In this document: positions 1-7,897 of the stretch, one piece after another
How positions within the stretch are numbered: position 1 is the stretch's first letter
Layout: the number at the start of each line of letters is the position of its first letter
Origin: Paenibacillus xylanilyticus
Lineage (GTDB): Bacteria > Bacillota > Bacilli > Paenibacillales > Paenibacillaceae
Direction of reading: 5' to 3'
Assembly: GCF_013359935.1 (NCBI RefSeq)
Contig: NZ_JABMCB010000206.1
Span: 62,001-126,000, forward strand
DNA length: 64,000 bases
The notes under the pieces: generated by a model
The model's database searches: none
The model's input: the letters and a program-made list of their open reading frames with translations, nothing else
What the model was told of the DNA's origin: nothing
Position numbers and translations under genes: made by a program

Positions 1-368
1 TAACTTCGTTATGGGTCACGCTGCTGCTAACCCTATTCTTCAAAGATCATACACTCCAGATGGGGTATCTATGGAACTTGGCCGGAATTGCGTTCATAGC
101 AGCCGTAGTATTTGGAGTCATGTACAATGCGCTGTGGAACTACTTTACGTTGAAACCGATTTGGAATATTGCGATCTCGTCCACATTTAATATTCTCGGA
201 GGCATGGCAGGTGTGTGGTTGTTTTCAGAGGAAATGTTCCAGCTTATTGCACCGTGGTTCCCTGGCATGTGGCTTTTATCGATTGTGCTGCACACGATTG
301 CCTTTTATTTTTATGCTAGAATAGATAGCAAGAAAAAAGCGGAAGAATTAAACAAAATACTGAAGTAG
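1..368 (+). CDS. Membrane protein, 5' end outside window
   Basis: The reading frame is open from base 3 to the stop at 366-368, so the gene begins before the window and 121 residues are visible. An internal ATG at 60 is not the likely start, because the residues before it (LWVTLLLTLFF) already form a hydrophobic helix. Three further hydrophobic stretches follow and the tail is lysine-rich (SKKKAEELNKILK), so this is a multi-pass integral membrane protein with a cytoplasmic C-terminus. It vaguely resembles small uncharacterised Bacillota membrane proteins of the CBO0543 kind, but I cannot confirm that. The next gene starts 15 bases downstream. Confidence 0.7.
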   Translation, partial: TSLWVTLLLTLFFKDHTLQMGYLWNLAGIAFIAAVVFGVMYNALWNYFTLKPIWNIAISSTFNILGGMAGVWLFSEEMFQLIAPWFPGMWLLSIVLHTIAFYFYARIDSKKKAEELNKILK

Positions 369-383
369 ACAAGAGGAATCCAT

Positions 384-788
384 ATGAACGAAGAAGAGGC
401 GCTTCAGGAGTTCGGCTTGGAGCCGGGCTCCGGGGACAGGGAGCGCATTCGCAGACTGCTGCAGCAAGAGTTCGACAATACAAGTGCGGAGGACAACGAT
501 TATCTCAAAACTTTATGTATTATGCTGTTTGCGATCGGTCACGTAGAGGACACTCAGCTAATCTGGCAGGCCAAAAGAAAGAACCAGGATACGGGCAGTT
601 ATGTGGAAGTACAGCTGCTGTGTGGTGCCGGGTTTGAGGACACGATCATGTATCTGGAACAAAAGGGCGGTCAGCAAGCAGGGGAACAGTTACAATATCT
701 CAGACAGTGTGAAGCTTATGATTTTGTAGACTTCTCCAAAGAGGAATGGCTCTCAAACTATAAGCAGTATTATGATTTTGAAAACTGA
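384..788 (+). CDS. Hypothetical acidic protein
   Basis: A 134-residue soluble, acidic protein with no signal peptide or membrane segment. The ATG lies 15 bases after the preceding stop, with AAGAGGAAT as ribosome site. The sequence is largely helical by eye (LQEFGLEPGSG, then alternating charged and hydrophobic residues) with no catalytic motif I recognise. It could be a HEAT/ankyrin-like helical repeat protein or an immunity-type protein, but this is not established. A headless remnant of another gene overlaps its stop codon. Confidence 0.6.
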   Translation: MNEEEALQEFGLEPGSGDRERIRRLLQQEFDNTSAEDNDYLKTLCIMLFAIGHVEDTQLIWQAKRKNQDTGSYVEVQLLCGAGFEDTIMYLEQKGGQQAGEQLQYLRQCEAYDFVDFSKEEWLSNYKQYYDFEN

Positions 789-994
789 GGTTATCCAGTT
801 GGGCGGATGAATATTCAGATGAAGGTGCAAATGACTTTTCCGTACCTCTACATACAGCGCATGTGGATGAATGGGACCCTAAAATCAAGAAATCCCTAGG
901 GCTCGCGCCAGGTTGGCGCTTTCTAATTGCGGAAGAGGATGAGGATGTATGGTTTGATGAACAGTTGCTAGGCAGGGAACTTAAGAACAGGTGA
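782..994 (+). pseudogene. 5'-truncated gene remnant
   Basis: An open frame of 70 codons starts right after an in-frame TGA at 779-781 and ends at TGA 992-994. Its translation looks like a real protein C-terminus (HVDEWDPKIKKSLGL, then GWRFLIAEEDEDVWFDE), yet no start codon with a ribosome site exists. The upstream gene occupies another frame. The simplest reading is the tail of a small gene whose 5' part was lost. I do not recognise the family; a weak resemblance to DUF2185/Imm33-like tails (GWRF..EDED) is only an impression. Confidence 0.4.
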
Positions 995-1023
995 ATAACG
1001 ATACCATCCAAGGAGAAAACATC

Positions 1024-1527
1024 ATGAATAGCCCCACTATCGATATAAAAGAGTACTCTTCCAAGTATCAATCCCAAGTCCTTGATTTGATTTTGCAGAT
1101 TCAACAGCAGGAATACCATATTCCCATTACCAGAGAGGATCAACCGGATCTGCTTGCAATCGAAACCTTTTATCAAAAAGGGAACGGGAACTTCTGGGTC
1201 GCTGTTGCCAATGACGAAGTGGTGGGCACGATTGCTTTGCTTGATATTGGAGAAGCGAACGTTGCGCTTAGAAAGATGTTTGTGGCTGAAAATTATAGAG
1301 GTAAGACACTGCAAGTATCGAGCAGACTCCTGCATCAGGCATTTCAGTGGGCCCGGGAAAACGCTGTGCATGACATCTATCTTGGAACGACTCAGCAGTT
1401 CGTGGCAGCCCATCGGTTTTATGAGAAAAATGGATTTGTTTCGGTTACACGTGAGGAATTACCTGATGCTTTTCCGTTGATGAAAGTAGATACAAAATTT
1501 TATCACAACACCACGCCCTTTGCATGA
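1024..1527 (+). CDS. GNAT N-acetyltransferase
   Basis: A 167-residue GNAT-fold protein, expected to transfer an acetyl group from acetyl-CoA to an amine; substrate unknown. The start is the ATG at 1024, 8 bases after AAGGAG at 1010-1015; an upstream in-frame GTG at 991 has no ribosome site. Visible landmarks are the central strand FWVAVANDEVVGTIAL, the acyl-CoA-binding region MFVAENYRGKTLQ (a variant of the R-x-x-G-x-G/A loop) and the C-terminal AHRFYEKNGF helix-strand typical of motif B. It stands alone in the array and its stop lies inside a terminator hairpin. Confidence 0.85.
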   Translation: MNSPTIDIKEYSSKYQSQVLDLILQIQQQEYHIPITREDQPDLLAIETFYQKGNGNFWVAVANDEVVGTIALLDIGEANVALRKMFVAENYRGKTLQVSSRLLHQAFQWARENAVHDIYLGTTQQFVAAHRFYEKNGFVSVTREELPDAFPLMKVDTKFYHNTTPFA

Positions 1528-1558
1528 GGCAAGTCATGCACAGCGGCGTGTTTTTTTT
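1512..1558 (+). terminator. Rho-independent terminator
   Basis: CACGCC (1512-1517) pairs with GGCGTG (1545-1550), and inside it GCATGA (1522-1527) pairs with TCATGC (1534-1539). Eight T follow. The stem overlaps the stop codon of the GNAT gene. Confidence 0.85.
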
Positions 1559-1601
1559 ATTCGAGAGAGTTAGGGAATGAAAAGATAGCGTACTTGGATC
1601 A

Positions 1602-1630
1602 TTCGCAAATTCCACATTATGGGTTATGAT
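1602..1630 (+). promoter_or_regulatory. Putative sigma-A promoter
   Basis: TTCGCA (1602-1607), a 17-base spacer and TATGAT (1625-1630), placed after the upstream terminator and about 80 bases before the HAD gene. The -35 matches the consensus in only four of six positions. Confidence 0.45.
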
Positions 1631-1710
1631 GTATCAAAGAGAAAATGTAACATACATAGGAAGTTTGAATCGTACGGTTTTGGATTTTGAATGATTGGGG
1701 AGGAAGCGGG

Positions 1711-2376
1711 ATGAAAGCCATTTTTCTTGATTTCTACGGGACGATTGTGCACGAGGATGACGATATTCTTCCGGTGATTTACGAACAGGTACAATCTACG
1801 GCGCGTGTTGAATGTACTGCAGATGAAATAGGCGATTATTGGTGGAAGGCATTTTCAGAAATGTTTTATGCAAGCCATGGCAGTCAGTTTACTACGCAAA
1901 GAGTTCTTAATGTGCAGTCCTTGGCAGAAACGATTCGGCATTTTCAATCGGATGCTGTCGCAGCGCTGCTTAATCAGGAGCAGTTGGCTCACTGGCGTAA
2001 TCCGGGGATATTTGAGGATTCCATTCCCTTTTTGCAATCGGTGGAAATCCCGGTGTATATCCTCTCCAATATCGATACAGATGATGTAAGAGCGGCAATG
2101 AAGAAGCATGGCATCAAGGCAGCAGGTGTGGTTACCAGTGAAGATGTTCGATCTTACAAACCGAGAACCGAGATGTTTAATGAAGCATTAGCCAAATATG
2201 ATTTATCCCGAAACGATGTCATTCATATAGGAGATTCGCTGACAAGTGACGTTCAGGGAGCACAAAATGCAGGAATCCAGGCTGTCTGGTTAAATCGAAA
2301 AGGTAAATCCAAACCTGGGCATATCCATCCGGAATATGTGTGTAGGGATCTGATAGAGGTCCTGAACATCTTGTAG
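1711..2376 (+). CDS. HAD-superfamily hydrolase (haloacid dehalogenase-like)
   Basis: A 221-residue HAD hydrolase, probably a phosphatase of a small phosphorylated metabolite. The start is ATG 1711 behind GGGGAGG (1697-1703). Motif I is DFYGT with the nucleophile Asp7; Tyr9 replaces the usual second Asp, as in dehalogenase-like HADs. Motif II is Ser119 in ILSNID, motif III Lys150 in SYKPR, and motif IV GDSLTSD with Asp175 and Asp180. The cap falls between residues 15 and 100. It shares one base with the following methyltransferase start (TAGTG), so the two are co-translated. Substrate cannot be read from sequence. Confidence 0.88.
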   Translation: MKAIFLDFYGTIVHEDDDILPVIYEQVQSTARVECTADEIGDYWWKAFSEMFYASHGSQFTTQRVLNVQSLAETIRHFQSDAVAALLNQEQLAHWRNPGIFEDSIPFLQSVEIPVYILSNIDTDDVRAAMKKHGIKAAGVVTSEDVRSYKPRTEMFNEALAKYDLSRNDVIHIGDSLTSDVQGAQNAGIQAVWLNRKGKSKPGHIHPEYVCRDLIEVLNIL

Positions 2377-3131
2377 TGATTCGGGTATTGGATAAAGTCA
2401 TATTGGGGACGGTGCTATCCATGGATGAGTTGAAAAAGCAGTTGGCAACGCATCATGCAGGGCAGGTGTTGGAGGTTGGTACAGGATCAGGGAAATTTAT
2501 ACCTACCCTACTTGAGATTTTAAGTCGTATCGAACAGATCACGGGCATTGATACCGACACGGATTCTTTACGCAAGGCAGCCGCTGCATATGCGATCAAC
2601 GATAAGATCCAGTTTAAGCCAATGAACGCATCAAAGATGGAGTTTGCAGATCAAACTTTTGATACTGTCTGTATTTCGAACGCATTGCATCATTTACCCC
2701 CTTACGCAAACGTCATAAAAGAGATGAAGCGCGTGGTGAAGAGCAGCGGTCTAATTCTCATTAATGAGCTGGTCAGTGATGATCCCAATGAAGCCCAGCT
2801 GACGCACATCATGTATCACCACTTTAGTGCCGATATAGATCAGCGTTTGGGAATTTATCATCGTCATACGTATACACGTCAGGAAGTTAAAGATATCGTA
2901 ACTTGTGGAGGAATAAGCATCCGTTGGACTTACGAATATAACGAGCCAAAACAGGATGTCATGGCAGAACAAGACATTCGGTTGGTATCCGAGGCCTGTA
3001 AGAAGCACATGGAAAGGGCAACAGCGTTCGAAGATTATGCAGCGTTTGCTGAACGCGGTAATTCCATCATGGAGCGTCTGAAGACCGTTGGTATCCAGCG
3101 ACCAACACAGATCATGATCTTGGGTGTTTGA
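2376..3131 (+). CDS. Class I SAM-dependent methyltransferase
   Basis: A 251-residue methyltransferase with a Rossmann-type SAM pocket. The GTG start at 2376 overlaps the stop of the HAD gene by one base. Motif I is VLEVGTGSGKF (residues 31-41), the acidic residues after strand 2 are IDTD, and the motif IV/V region is DTVCISNALHHLP followed by EMKRVVKSSGLILI, the usual Methyltransf_11 pattern. The substrate is unknown; coupling to the HAD phosphatase hints at a shared small-molecule pathway, which is inference only. Confidence 0.88.
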   Translation: MIRVLDKVILGTVLSMDELKKQLATHHAGQVLEVGTGSGKFIPTLLEILSRIEQITGIDTDTDSLRKAAAAYAINDKIQFKPMNASKMEFADQTFDTVCISNALHHLPPYANVIKEMKRVVKSSGLILINELVSDDPNEAQLTHIMYHHFSADIDQRLGIYHRHTYTRQEVKDIVTCGGISIRWTYEYNEPKQDVMAEQDIRLVSEACKKHMERATAFEDYAAFAERGNSIMERLKTVGIQRPTQIMILGV

Positions 3132-3167
3132 AAGAATAATAGAAGCAGGAATGTGAGGGATAGGACT

Positions 3168-3677
3168 GTGAAAAAGTTAACCATAATGCTTGGTCTATTT
3201 CTATTCTTAATCGCCTGTCAGGATAAAACCAATCATGAAGATGCACAGAAACCGACGGAGCCTGTATCGGAAAGTGTCACTGCAGAAGAAACGCAAAAGA
3301 AGGGAGAAGGTTTGACATCTGAAGAAGACGAAGACATCCCGCCTGTATACATCGATGAAACGAAATATACAGGTGATGAACTGGAAATCGTCAAACTTAT
3401 GAACACCCGCTTACGTTACTTATGGGAAGAGGATGAAAAGGGGTACATGAGCCTTATTGATCCACAATCGCCCGTATCGGGCATGAGCCGAACCAAAGTC
3501 CGCAAGGTTATCTCCATGAGCGACATTACCATTCAGGAACAAAAGAAACTCTACGAGGGGGTAGTAGAGGTTACTGAACTAAAGGAGAACGACGTTGAAT
3601 CCAGCAGCATAATGGTTTTTTGGAAAAAGAAAGAAGATGGGGATTCGGCACAATGGATTATTGCAGATATTGATTAA
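3168..3677 (+). CDS. Small lipoprotein
   Basis: About 169 residues starting at the GTG at 3168, behind GAGGG (3155-3159); a GTG five codons earlier has no ribosome site. A signal peptide (KKLTIMLGLFLFLIAC) ends in a lipobox LIAC, so the mature protein is attached by a lipid to the outer face of the membrane. A Glu/Thr/Lys-rich linker follows, then a folded domain of about 100 residues ending in WIIADID. The tail resembles NTF2-like or DUF4878-type small domains, but no family can be assigned. Confidence 0.75.
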   Translation: MKKLTIMLGLFLFLIACQDKTNHEDAQKPTEPVSESVTAEETQKKGEGLTSEEDEDIPPVYIDETKYTGDELEIVKLMNTRLRYLWEEDEKGYMSLIDPQSPVSGMSRTKVRKVISMSDITIQEQKKLYEGVVEVTELKENDVESSSIMVFWKKKEDGDSAQWIIADID

Positions 3678-3737
3678 CAATAGGTCATGATCATTAAAAT
3701 CTAGCAAATTTAAAATGAAGTTAAGGGTGATGACATA

Positions 3738-4586
3738 ATGGCAAGACGATTAATACTTGTTGAAGGGTTACCAGGTTCAGGAAAGTCCACGATTGCCAAG
3801 ATGGTTTCCGACATTCTGATCCAGCAAGGGCTGCAGGTGCAGCTTTTCCAAGAAGGTAATCTGGATCATCCCGCTGATTATGAAGGTGTTGCTTTTTATG
3901 CAGCAGAAGAATTTGAGGATTTATTGAGTACTCATGAGGCATGCAGAGGCATATTGGAGAGCGGAGCCACAACTTATCATAATGGTTATCTGATTCCTTA
4001 TCGGAAAATAAAAGAGGAACGTGGACAGGATTTTCCCGACGATGTGGTGCAAGAGATATTCAGCCGGGATATTTACGAGTTACCTTTTGAACAAAATGTA
4101 GACCTAATCACCGCAAAATGGCGGAGCTTCGCCGAAAGTGTGTTAAGCGCTCCGGATGATTCTATCACCATATTTGAATGTTGTTTTATTCAGAATCCAC
4201 TAACGATAGGTTTGGTCAAATGCAATCAATCGAGAGAAGATAACATGCAGTATGTATTGGATTTGGAACGCATCACTGCGCCATTAAATCCGCTATTAAT
4301 CTATATTCATCAGCAGGATATCGCCTATACCTTTGACAAAGCGGTGAAGGAACGGCCCAAGGAATGGTCCGATGGTTTCATACACTATTACACGAATCAG
4401 GGGCTGGGAAATTCAAAAGGGTATCAGGGAATTGAAGGCACGGTGGAGGTTCTTCAGGCAAGAAAAGAGTTGGAAACCGAGATTTATCATATGCTGAAGA
4501 TCGATAAACACTGGCTGGATAATTCGGATTATAATCTGGTTGCTTGCCGGGAGGAGTTGGAGGGAATTTTAAGAGAGGCGTTTTAA
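3738..4586 (+). CDS. P-loop NTPase / kinase-like protein
   Basis: A 282-residue cytoplasmic protein with a Walker A motif GLPGSGKST at residues 10-18, directly after the first beta strand. This is the layout of small-molecule or nucleoside kinases of the AAA_33/thymidylate-kinase-like groups. A hydrophobic strand ending in acidic residues (ITIFECCF) is a candidate Walker B. The ATG at 3738 follows AAGGGTGATG. It is probably an ATP-dependent kinase of a small metabolite or antibiotic; the substrate is unknown. Confidence 0.75.
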   Translation: MARRLILVEGLPGSGKSTIAKMVSDILIQQGLQVQLFQEGNLDHPADYEGVAFYAAEEFEDLLSTHEACRGILESGATTYHNGYLIPYRKIKEERGQDFPDDVVQEIFSRDIYELPFEQNVDLITAKWRSFAESVLSAPDDSITIFECCFIQNPLTIGLVKCNQSREDNMQYVLDLERITAPLNPLLIYIHQQDIAYTFDKAVKERPKEWSDGFIHYYTNQGLGNSKGYQGIEGTVEVLQARKELETEIYHMLKIDKHWLDNSDYNLVACREELEGILREAF

Positions 4587-4612
4587 AATACGGAAGGAGA
4601 ACAGTGTAAGAA

Positions 4613-4864
4613 ATGGGGAAGACGTTATTTGAGCTTGTTAACGAAGTCGAGAGTGAAGCGACTTTTATGGATTTTTTACTAGAATTAAGCAAGGACCGTG
4701 AAGAGCAAACCGATGAATGGCAAAATGATTCGATAGAATCGTTTCTGGAAGCGGCTGCCCGGTGGGGACAGGATTCGGTGGATGGATTACGACATTACGA
4801 GAAGTCTGACAACCCATGGGAGAGGTGTGCTCAGATTCTGTATATGGGCAAGATTTATGAGTAG
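4613..4864 (+). CDS. Small acidic protein, DUF7660-like
   Basis: An 83-residue soluble protein 26 bases after the P-loop gene. The layout (SEATFMDFLLEL, then EWQNDSIESFLEAAARW, then WERCAQILYMGKIYE) matches the pattern I associate with DUF7660, a family of unknown role often seen near toxin-immunity or housekeeping genes. The ribosome site (GGAAGGAG, about 4592) lies unusually far from the ATG. Family assignment is from memory of its conserved Trp and C-terminal KIYE and is tentative. Confidence 0.6.
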   Translation: MGKTLFELVNEVESEATFMDFLLELSKDREEQTDEWQNDSIESFLEAAARWGQDSVDGLRHYEKSDNPWERCAQILYMGKIYE

Positions 4865-4949
4865 CATGGTTCCGTCAGTTTTTGCAATTTAGAAAGGAGG
4901 AAAGCCGAAGCATGATTGAAATGCCAATACATAACGGAGGTTCAGATTT

Positions 4950-5135
4950 ATGACATTTGTTGAGGTAGTACTAATCGCAACAACCGCCCTATTGTTGATC
5001 ATAGGTGTGAGGGGCAAACGAAGATCAGTTCTCATATGGGGGATCGTCAGTTTCATAGCATTGCTTGTCCTCATTATTCCTTCGTTCATGAACGGATTCG
5101 TAGATGGATTTTCCGATGGGTGGTCAGAGAGATGA
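4950..5135 (+). CDS. Small membrane protein
   Basis: A 61-residue protein with two hydrophobic helices (residues 4-20 and 28-47) split by a basic turn GKRRS, and a short polar tail. The ATG sits behind a good GGAGG (about 4936). Its stop overlaps the NUDIX start by four bases (ATGA), suggesting translational coupling. No family recognised. Confidence 0.65.
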   Translation: MTFVEVVLIATTALLLIIGVRGKRRSVLIWGIVSFIALLVLIIPSFMNGFVDGFSDGWSER

Positions 5136-5623
5136 CAAATTCAGATATCAATAACATATCGTATGAGCGAAACAACAACAAATTCAACTTCCGCGTGGCA
5201 GGCATTGTGATGGATGCGGGAAGAGTTCTTTTGCATACGACGGAACAGGACGATTTCTGGAATCTGCCCGGAGGACGGGTCGAATTGAACGAGACGACAG
5301 AAGCGGCCCTTGTTCGAGAGATGACAGAGGAACTAGGCATCCATGTTGAAGTGAAAAGACTTGCATTTGTTAGTGAGGATTTCTTTGAGTATGATGGCCT
5401 GAAGGTTCATGAGATTGGATTTTACTATGTCATTACGTCACCGGAAGCTCATAAGCTCTATAGTGAAATTGAATTCAAAGGGCTGGAGGATAACGGCAAG
5501 TTAATATTCCGTTGGTTCTCCTTAGAGGAGCTTGAGCAGATGGAGGTCTACCCAGTCTTTTTGAAAAAGGAACTGAGTAACCTGCATGATGCGAAGAGCA
5601 TCCAACACTACATTCAGAAATAG
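5132..5623 (+). CDS. NUDIX hydrolase
   Basis: A 163-residue NUDIX protein, expected to hydrolyse a nucleoside diphosphate linked to another group. The start is the ATG at 5132 inside the ATGA overlap with the small membrane gene. The Nudix box spans residues 47-69: GG, then E, then REMTEELG, complete with all metal-binding glutamates. The flanks (FWNLPGGRVE, FVSEDFFEY) are typical of the DR1025/MutT-like groups. It is one of three NUDIX genes in the window and may work in nucleotide-pool or metabolite clean-up. Confidence 0.9.
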   Translation: MTNSDINNISYERNNNKFNFRVAGIVMDAGRVLLHTTEQDDFWNLPGGRVELNETTEAALVREMTEELGIHVEVKRLAFVSEDFFEYDGLKVHEIGFYYVITSPEAHKLYSEIEFKGLEDNGKLIFRWFSLEELEQMEVYPVFLKKELSNLHDAKSIQHYIQK

Positions 5624-5630
5624 AGGGTCT

Positions 5631-6197
5631 ATGGACATTACATTTATTCGTCATGGGCATGCTGAGCATTTGCTTGATTACCCGAACCAATTAAATTGGC
5701 TTCATCCGGGACTCACTGAACTGGGGAAAAGTCAGGTGACAGCGTTGCGAAAACAGGTGATGCTTGAGCCTAAAGACGTCATTTTGGTGAGCCCAACGAA
5801 ACGTACCATTGAAACAGCACTTCTTCTAACTGCAAGAGAAAATCTTATGATCTGTCCACTTGTTGGCCCAAGAATGTTTCCTCAGAATCCGGAGTTCGTT
5901 CCTTTAGTCTGCGATCAGATCTATTCAAAAGATGAACTTCATGCTCAGTTTGCCGGTATACGATTGGTTGACTTGGGATTGAATTGTTGGGATGAAGGTA
6001 TTAATCGGATGGAGGAACATCGATTTGAAGTTTATGCCGAACAGCTGCTTCAATGGTGCAGGGAACAGGATGGCAATACCGTTATCATTTCACATGATGG
6101 CACGATAACCAACTACAGGATTTTACTCGGAGAAAAAGGATTAACAAGGAGAGATTTTCTTGGTGAGGCGGGGATGTACACAATCAGGAACTTTTAA
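5631..6197 (+). CDS. Histidine phosphatase (phosphoglycerate mutase-like)
   Basis: A 188-residue member of the histidine phosphatase superfamily. The phosphorylated histidine is His8 in FIRHGHAE; the second catalytic histidine is in VIISHDGT near residue 156. An acidic proton donor is expected in the middle of the chain. The ATG at 5631 is seven bases after the NUDIX stop and has only a close-set GAGGG as ribosome site, consistent with coupling. Length is close to other small broad-specificity phosphatases of this family. The substrate is not predictable. Confidence 0.85.
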   Translation: MDITFIRHGHAEHLLDYPNQLNWLHPGLTELGKSQVTALRKQVMLEPKDVILVSPTKRTIETALLLTARENLMICPLVGPRMFPQNPEFVPLVCDQIYSKDELHAQFAGIRLVDLGLNCWDEGINRMEEHRFEVYAEQLLQWCREQDGNTVIISHDGTITNYRILLGEKGLTRRDFLGEAGMYTIRNF

Positions 6198-6217
6198 CGA
6201 TGGAAGGGGCCTCCATT

Positions 6218-6730
6218 ATGATTCATTTTCCGAAAATAGAGACTGAGCGATTGGTACTGAGGGAGCTGAATTTGGCAGACAGTGAAGCAGTGCTTATCCA
6301 TTTTGCTAATCCGGAAGTCACGCGATTTATGGATATTGAGCCTTGCCGCAGCATCAAGGAAGCAGAAGAAATAATACAGTTCCATATGGATGATTCGGGT
6401 TGCAGATATGGTCTGTTTGATAAAACAAATGGTGGTCTCATTGGAACAGCAGGGTTTCACTGTTGGGCTCCAGAGTCACCGTCCAGTGCGGAGATTGGAT
6501 TCGATTTATCCCCTTCATATTGGGGACAGGGCTTAATGCAAGAAGCTTTGAATGAAGTGATTAAGCTCGGATGGCATGTGATGAATCTGGAATATATCGA
6601 AGCGACGGTGGAACCGGAGAATGTTCGATCACAACACTTGCTGCACAAGCTGCATTTTCTGAAATCTGTTGAATTAAAAGACAATCTGTTCTACTACACA
6701 TTAAAGAAGGAAGACTTTATTTGTGATTAA
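6218..6730 (+). CDS. GNAT N-acetyltransferase, RimJ/RimL type
   Basis: A 170-residue acetyltransferase. The start is ATG 6218 behind GGAAGGGG (6202-6209); the in-frame ATG at 6200 overlaps that ribosome site. The N-terminal pattern IETERLVLREL and the acyl-CoA loop YWGQGLMQEAL, then NVRSQHLLHKLHF, are characteristic of Acetyltransf_3 (ribosomal-protein Nalpha-acetyltransferase-like) proteins. These may acetylate proteins or small amines. Confidence 0.88.
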   Translation: MIHFPKIETERLVLRELNLADSEAVLIHFANPEVTRFMDIEPCRSIKEAEEIIQFHMDDSGCRYGLFDKTNGGLIGTAGFHCWAPESPSSAEIGFDLSPSYWGQGLMQEALNEVIKLGWHVMNLEYIEATVEPENVRSQHLLHKLHFLKSVELKDNLFYYTLKKEDFICD

Positions 6731-6756
6731 TATCAGTTTTCTAATAGGGGGAGTAT

Positions 6757-7131
6757 ATGAAGTCCATTCCAATCTCAATTCTGATTGCTAGTGCTATTTT
6801 AGGAATTTCATTTATTATTGGCTGTCTATTACTATCGAACCAGGAGAGTGCCAACGAGCCGACTCAAGTGGCACAAGAAGAAGTTACAAGCGATAAAGCG
6901 TTAATGACGATTCATGAAACAGCGGAGTATCTGAGTATGACTGAAGAACAGGTGATGAGCATTATACGGGCCGAACAACAAAGTTTTACTATAGCAGGCT
7001 CCTTTGACGGCAAAATGTTTCCATTCATTAAGGTTCAGGATGAGCTTTTTGTTAGTAGAATCGAATTGGAGCTGTGGGTTCAGAATGCCTCTACATATCA
7101 TAGAAGATACATTAACGGACAGATGCAGTGA
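6757..7131 (+). CDS. Membrane-anchored protein with excisionase-like helix-turn-helix
   Basis: A 124-residue protein with one N-terminal membrane anchor (SILIASAILGISFIIGCLLL) and a polar linker to residue 45. Its C-terminal 75 residues follow the excisionase/MerR-like pattern: LMTIHETAEYLSMTEEQVMSII (helix-turn-helix), then PFIKVQDELFVSRIELELWV. Normal excisionase domains bind DNA in the cytoplasm. Here the anchor comes first, so the topology (N-in would put the domain outside) is puzzling. The ATG follows AGGGGGAG. It could instead be a copper-amine-oxidase-like or helical protein-interaction domain. Confidence 0.65.
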   Translation: MKSIPISILIASAILGISFIIGCLLLSNQESANEPTQVAQEEVTSDKALMTIHETAEYLSMTEEQVMSIIRAEQQSFTIAGSFDGKMFPFIKVQDELFVSRIELELWVQNASTYHRRYINGQMQ

Positions 7132-7231
7132 TCTGCTTGTATTTCAGATGTAGTCAAAGGGGATAGAATGTCATGGAATGGGTAGGAGAGAAGGTAAGAC
7201 TAGCAACAGTTACAGGGCAGGAGGAACAACG

Positions 7232-7897
7232 ATGGCCAAGTTGGTTTTGTTAAGTGACGTATACTTTAAAACAAATGAGGAACTGGATCAGAAAATATTG
7301 AATTTGCTGGATTGTGACGAGCCTTCCATAGGTTATATTCCTTCCTGTTCCGACCCTGATCGGAAATATTTTGAGCATACCGTGCGTTACTACAATCAAC
7401 TGGGTATTGAAAGCATTCATTATTATGATCTGGACTTGGAATATGACCAAAGTACATTTGAGCGGATTTTTGAAGCCGATGCGATTCATTTATCAGGGGG
7501 AAATACATTTTATTTTCTAAGTCTATTACAGAAGAGAAATGTACTAGGATTATTGCGTTCCTATGTGAAGAGAGGCGGTATTCTGATCGGGGTTAGCGCA
7601 GGCAGTATTCTAACTACACCAACCATTGAAATAGCTGAATATGGCCAAGATGCAGACGAGAACCATGTGGACCTTCATGACAAAAAGGCTCTTGGACTCG
7701 TTGACTTCGAGTTTGCACCGCACTGGGACGGAGAGGAAGCCAGTCTCGATTCGCTCAGAGACTATGCAGATGCTAACGCTGCAAAAGTCTATGCCTGCCA
7801 AGACGGTGATGGGATTGTGATCGATGGAGAAGAAGTAGAGCTATATGGGGATGTGCGTCTACTTAATCACAGAGAGGGCGGTTCTAATTATGAGTGA
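7232..7897 (+). CDS. Peptidase S51 family (peptidase E-like)
   Basis: A 221-residue protein of the S51 class with a class I glutamine-amidotransferase-like fold. The ATG at 7232 sits behind CAGGAGG (7218-7224). HLSGGNTFYFL is the substrate-loop signature, Ser122 in GVSAGS is the nucleophilic elbow, and His164 in FAPHWDG is the catalytic histidine. Characterised members cleave Asp-X dipeptides. It overlaps the start of the phzF-like gene by eight bases (ATGAGTGA). Confidence 0.88.
   Translation: MAKLVLLSDVYFKTNEELDQKILNLLDCDEPSIGYIPSCSDPDRKYFEHTVRYYNQLGIESIHYYDLDLEYDQSTFERIFEADAIHLSGGNTFYFLSLLQKRNVLGLLRSYVKRGGILIGVSAGSILTTPTIEIAEYGQDADENHVDLHDKKALGLVDFEFAPHWDGEEASLDSLRDYADANAAKVYACQDGDGIVIDGEEVELYGDVRLLNHREGGSNYE

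Noticed and set aside
700..1413. Long minus-strand frame of 237 codons
   Set aside because: It is antisense to the GNAT gene and a remnant, has biased low-complexity composition, and no ribosome site.
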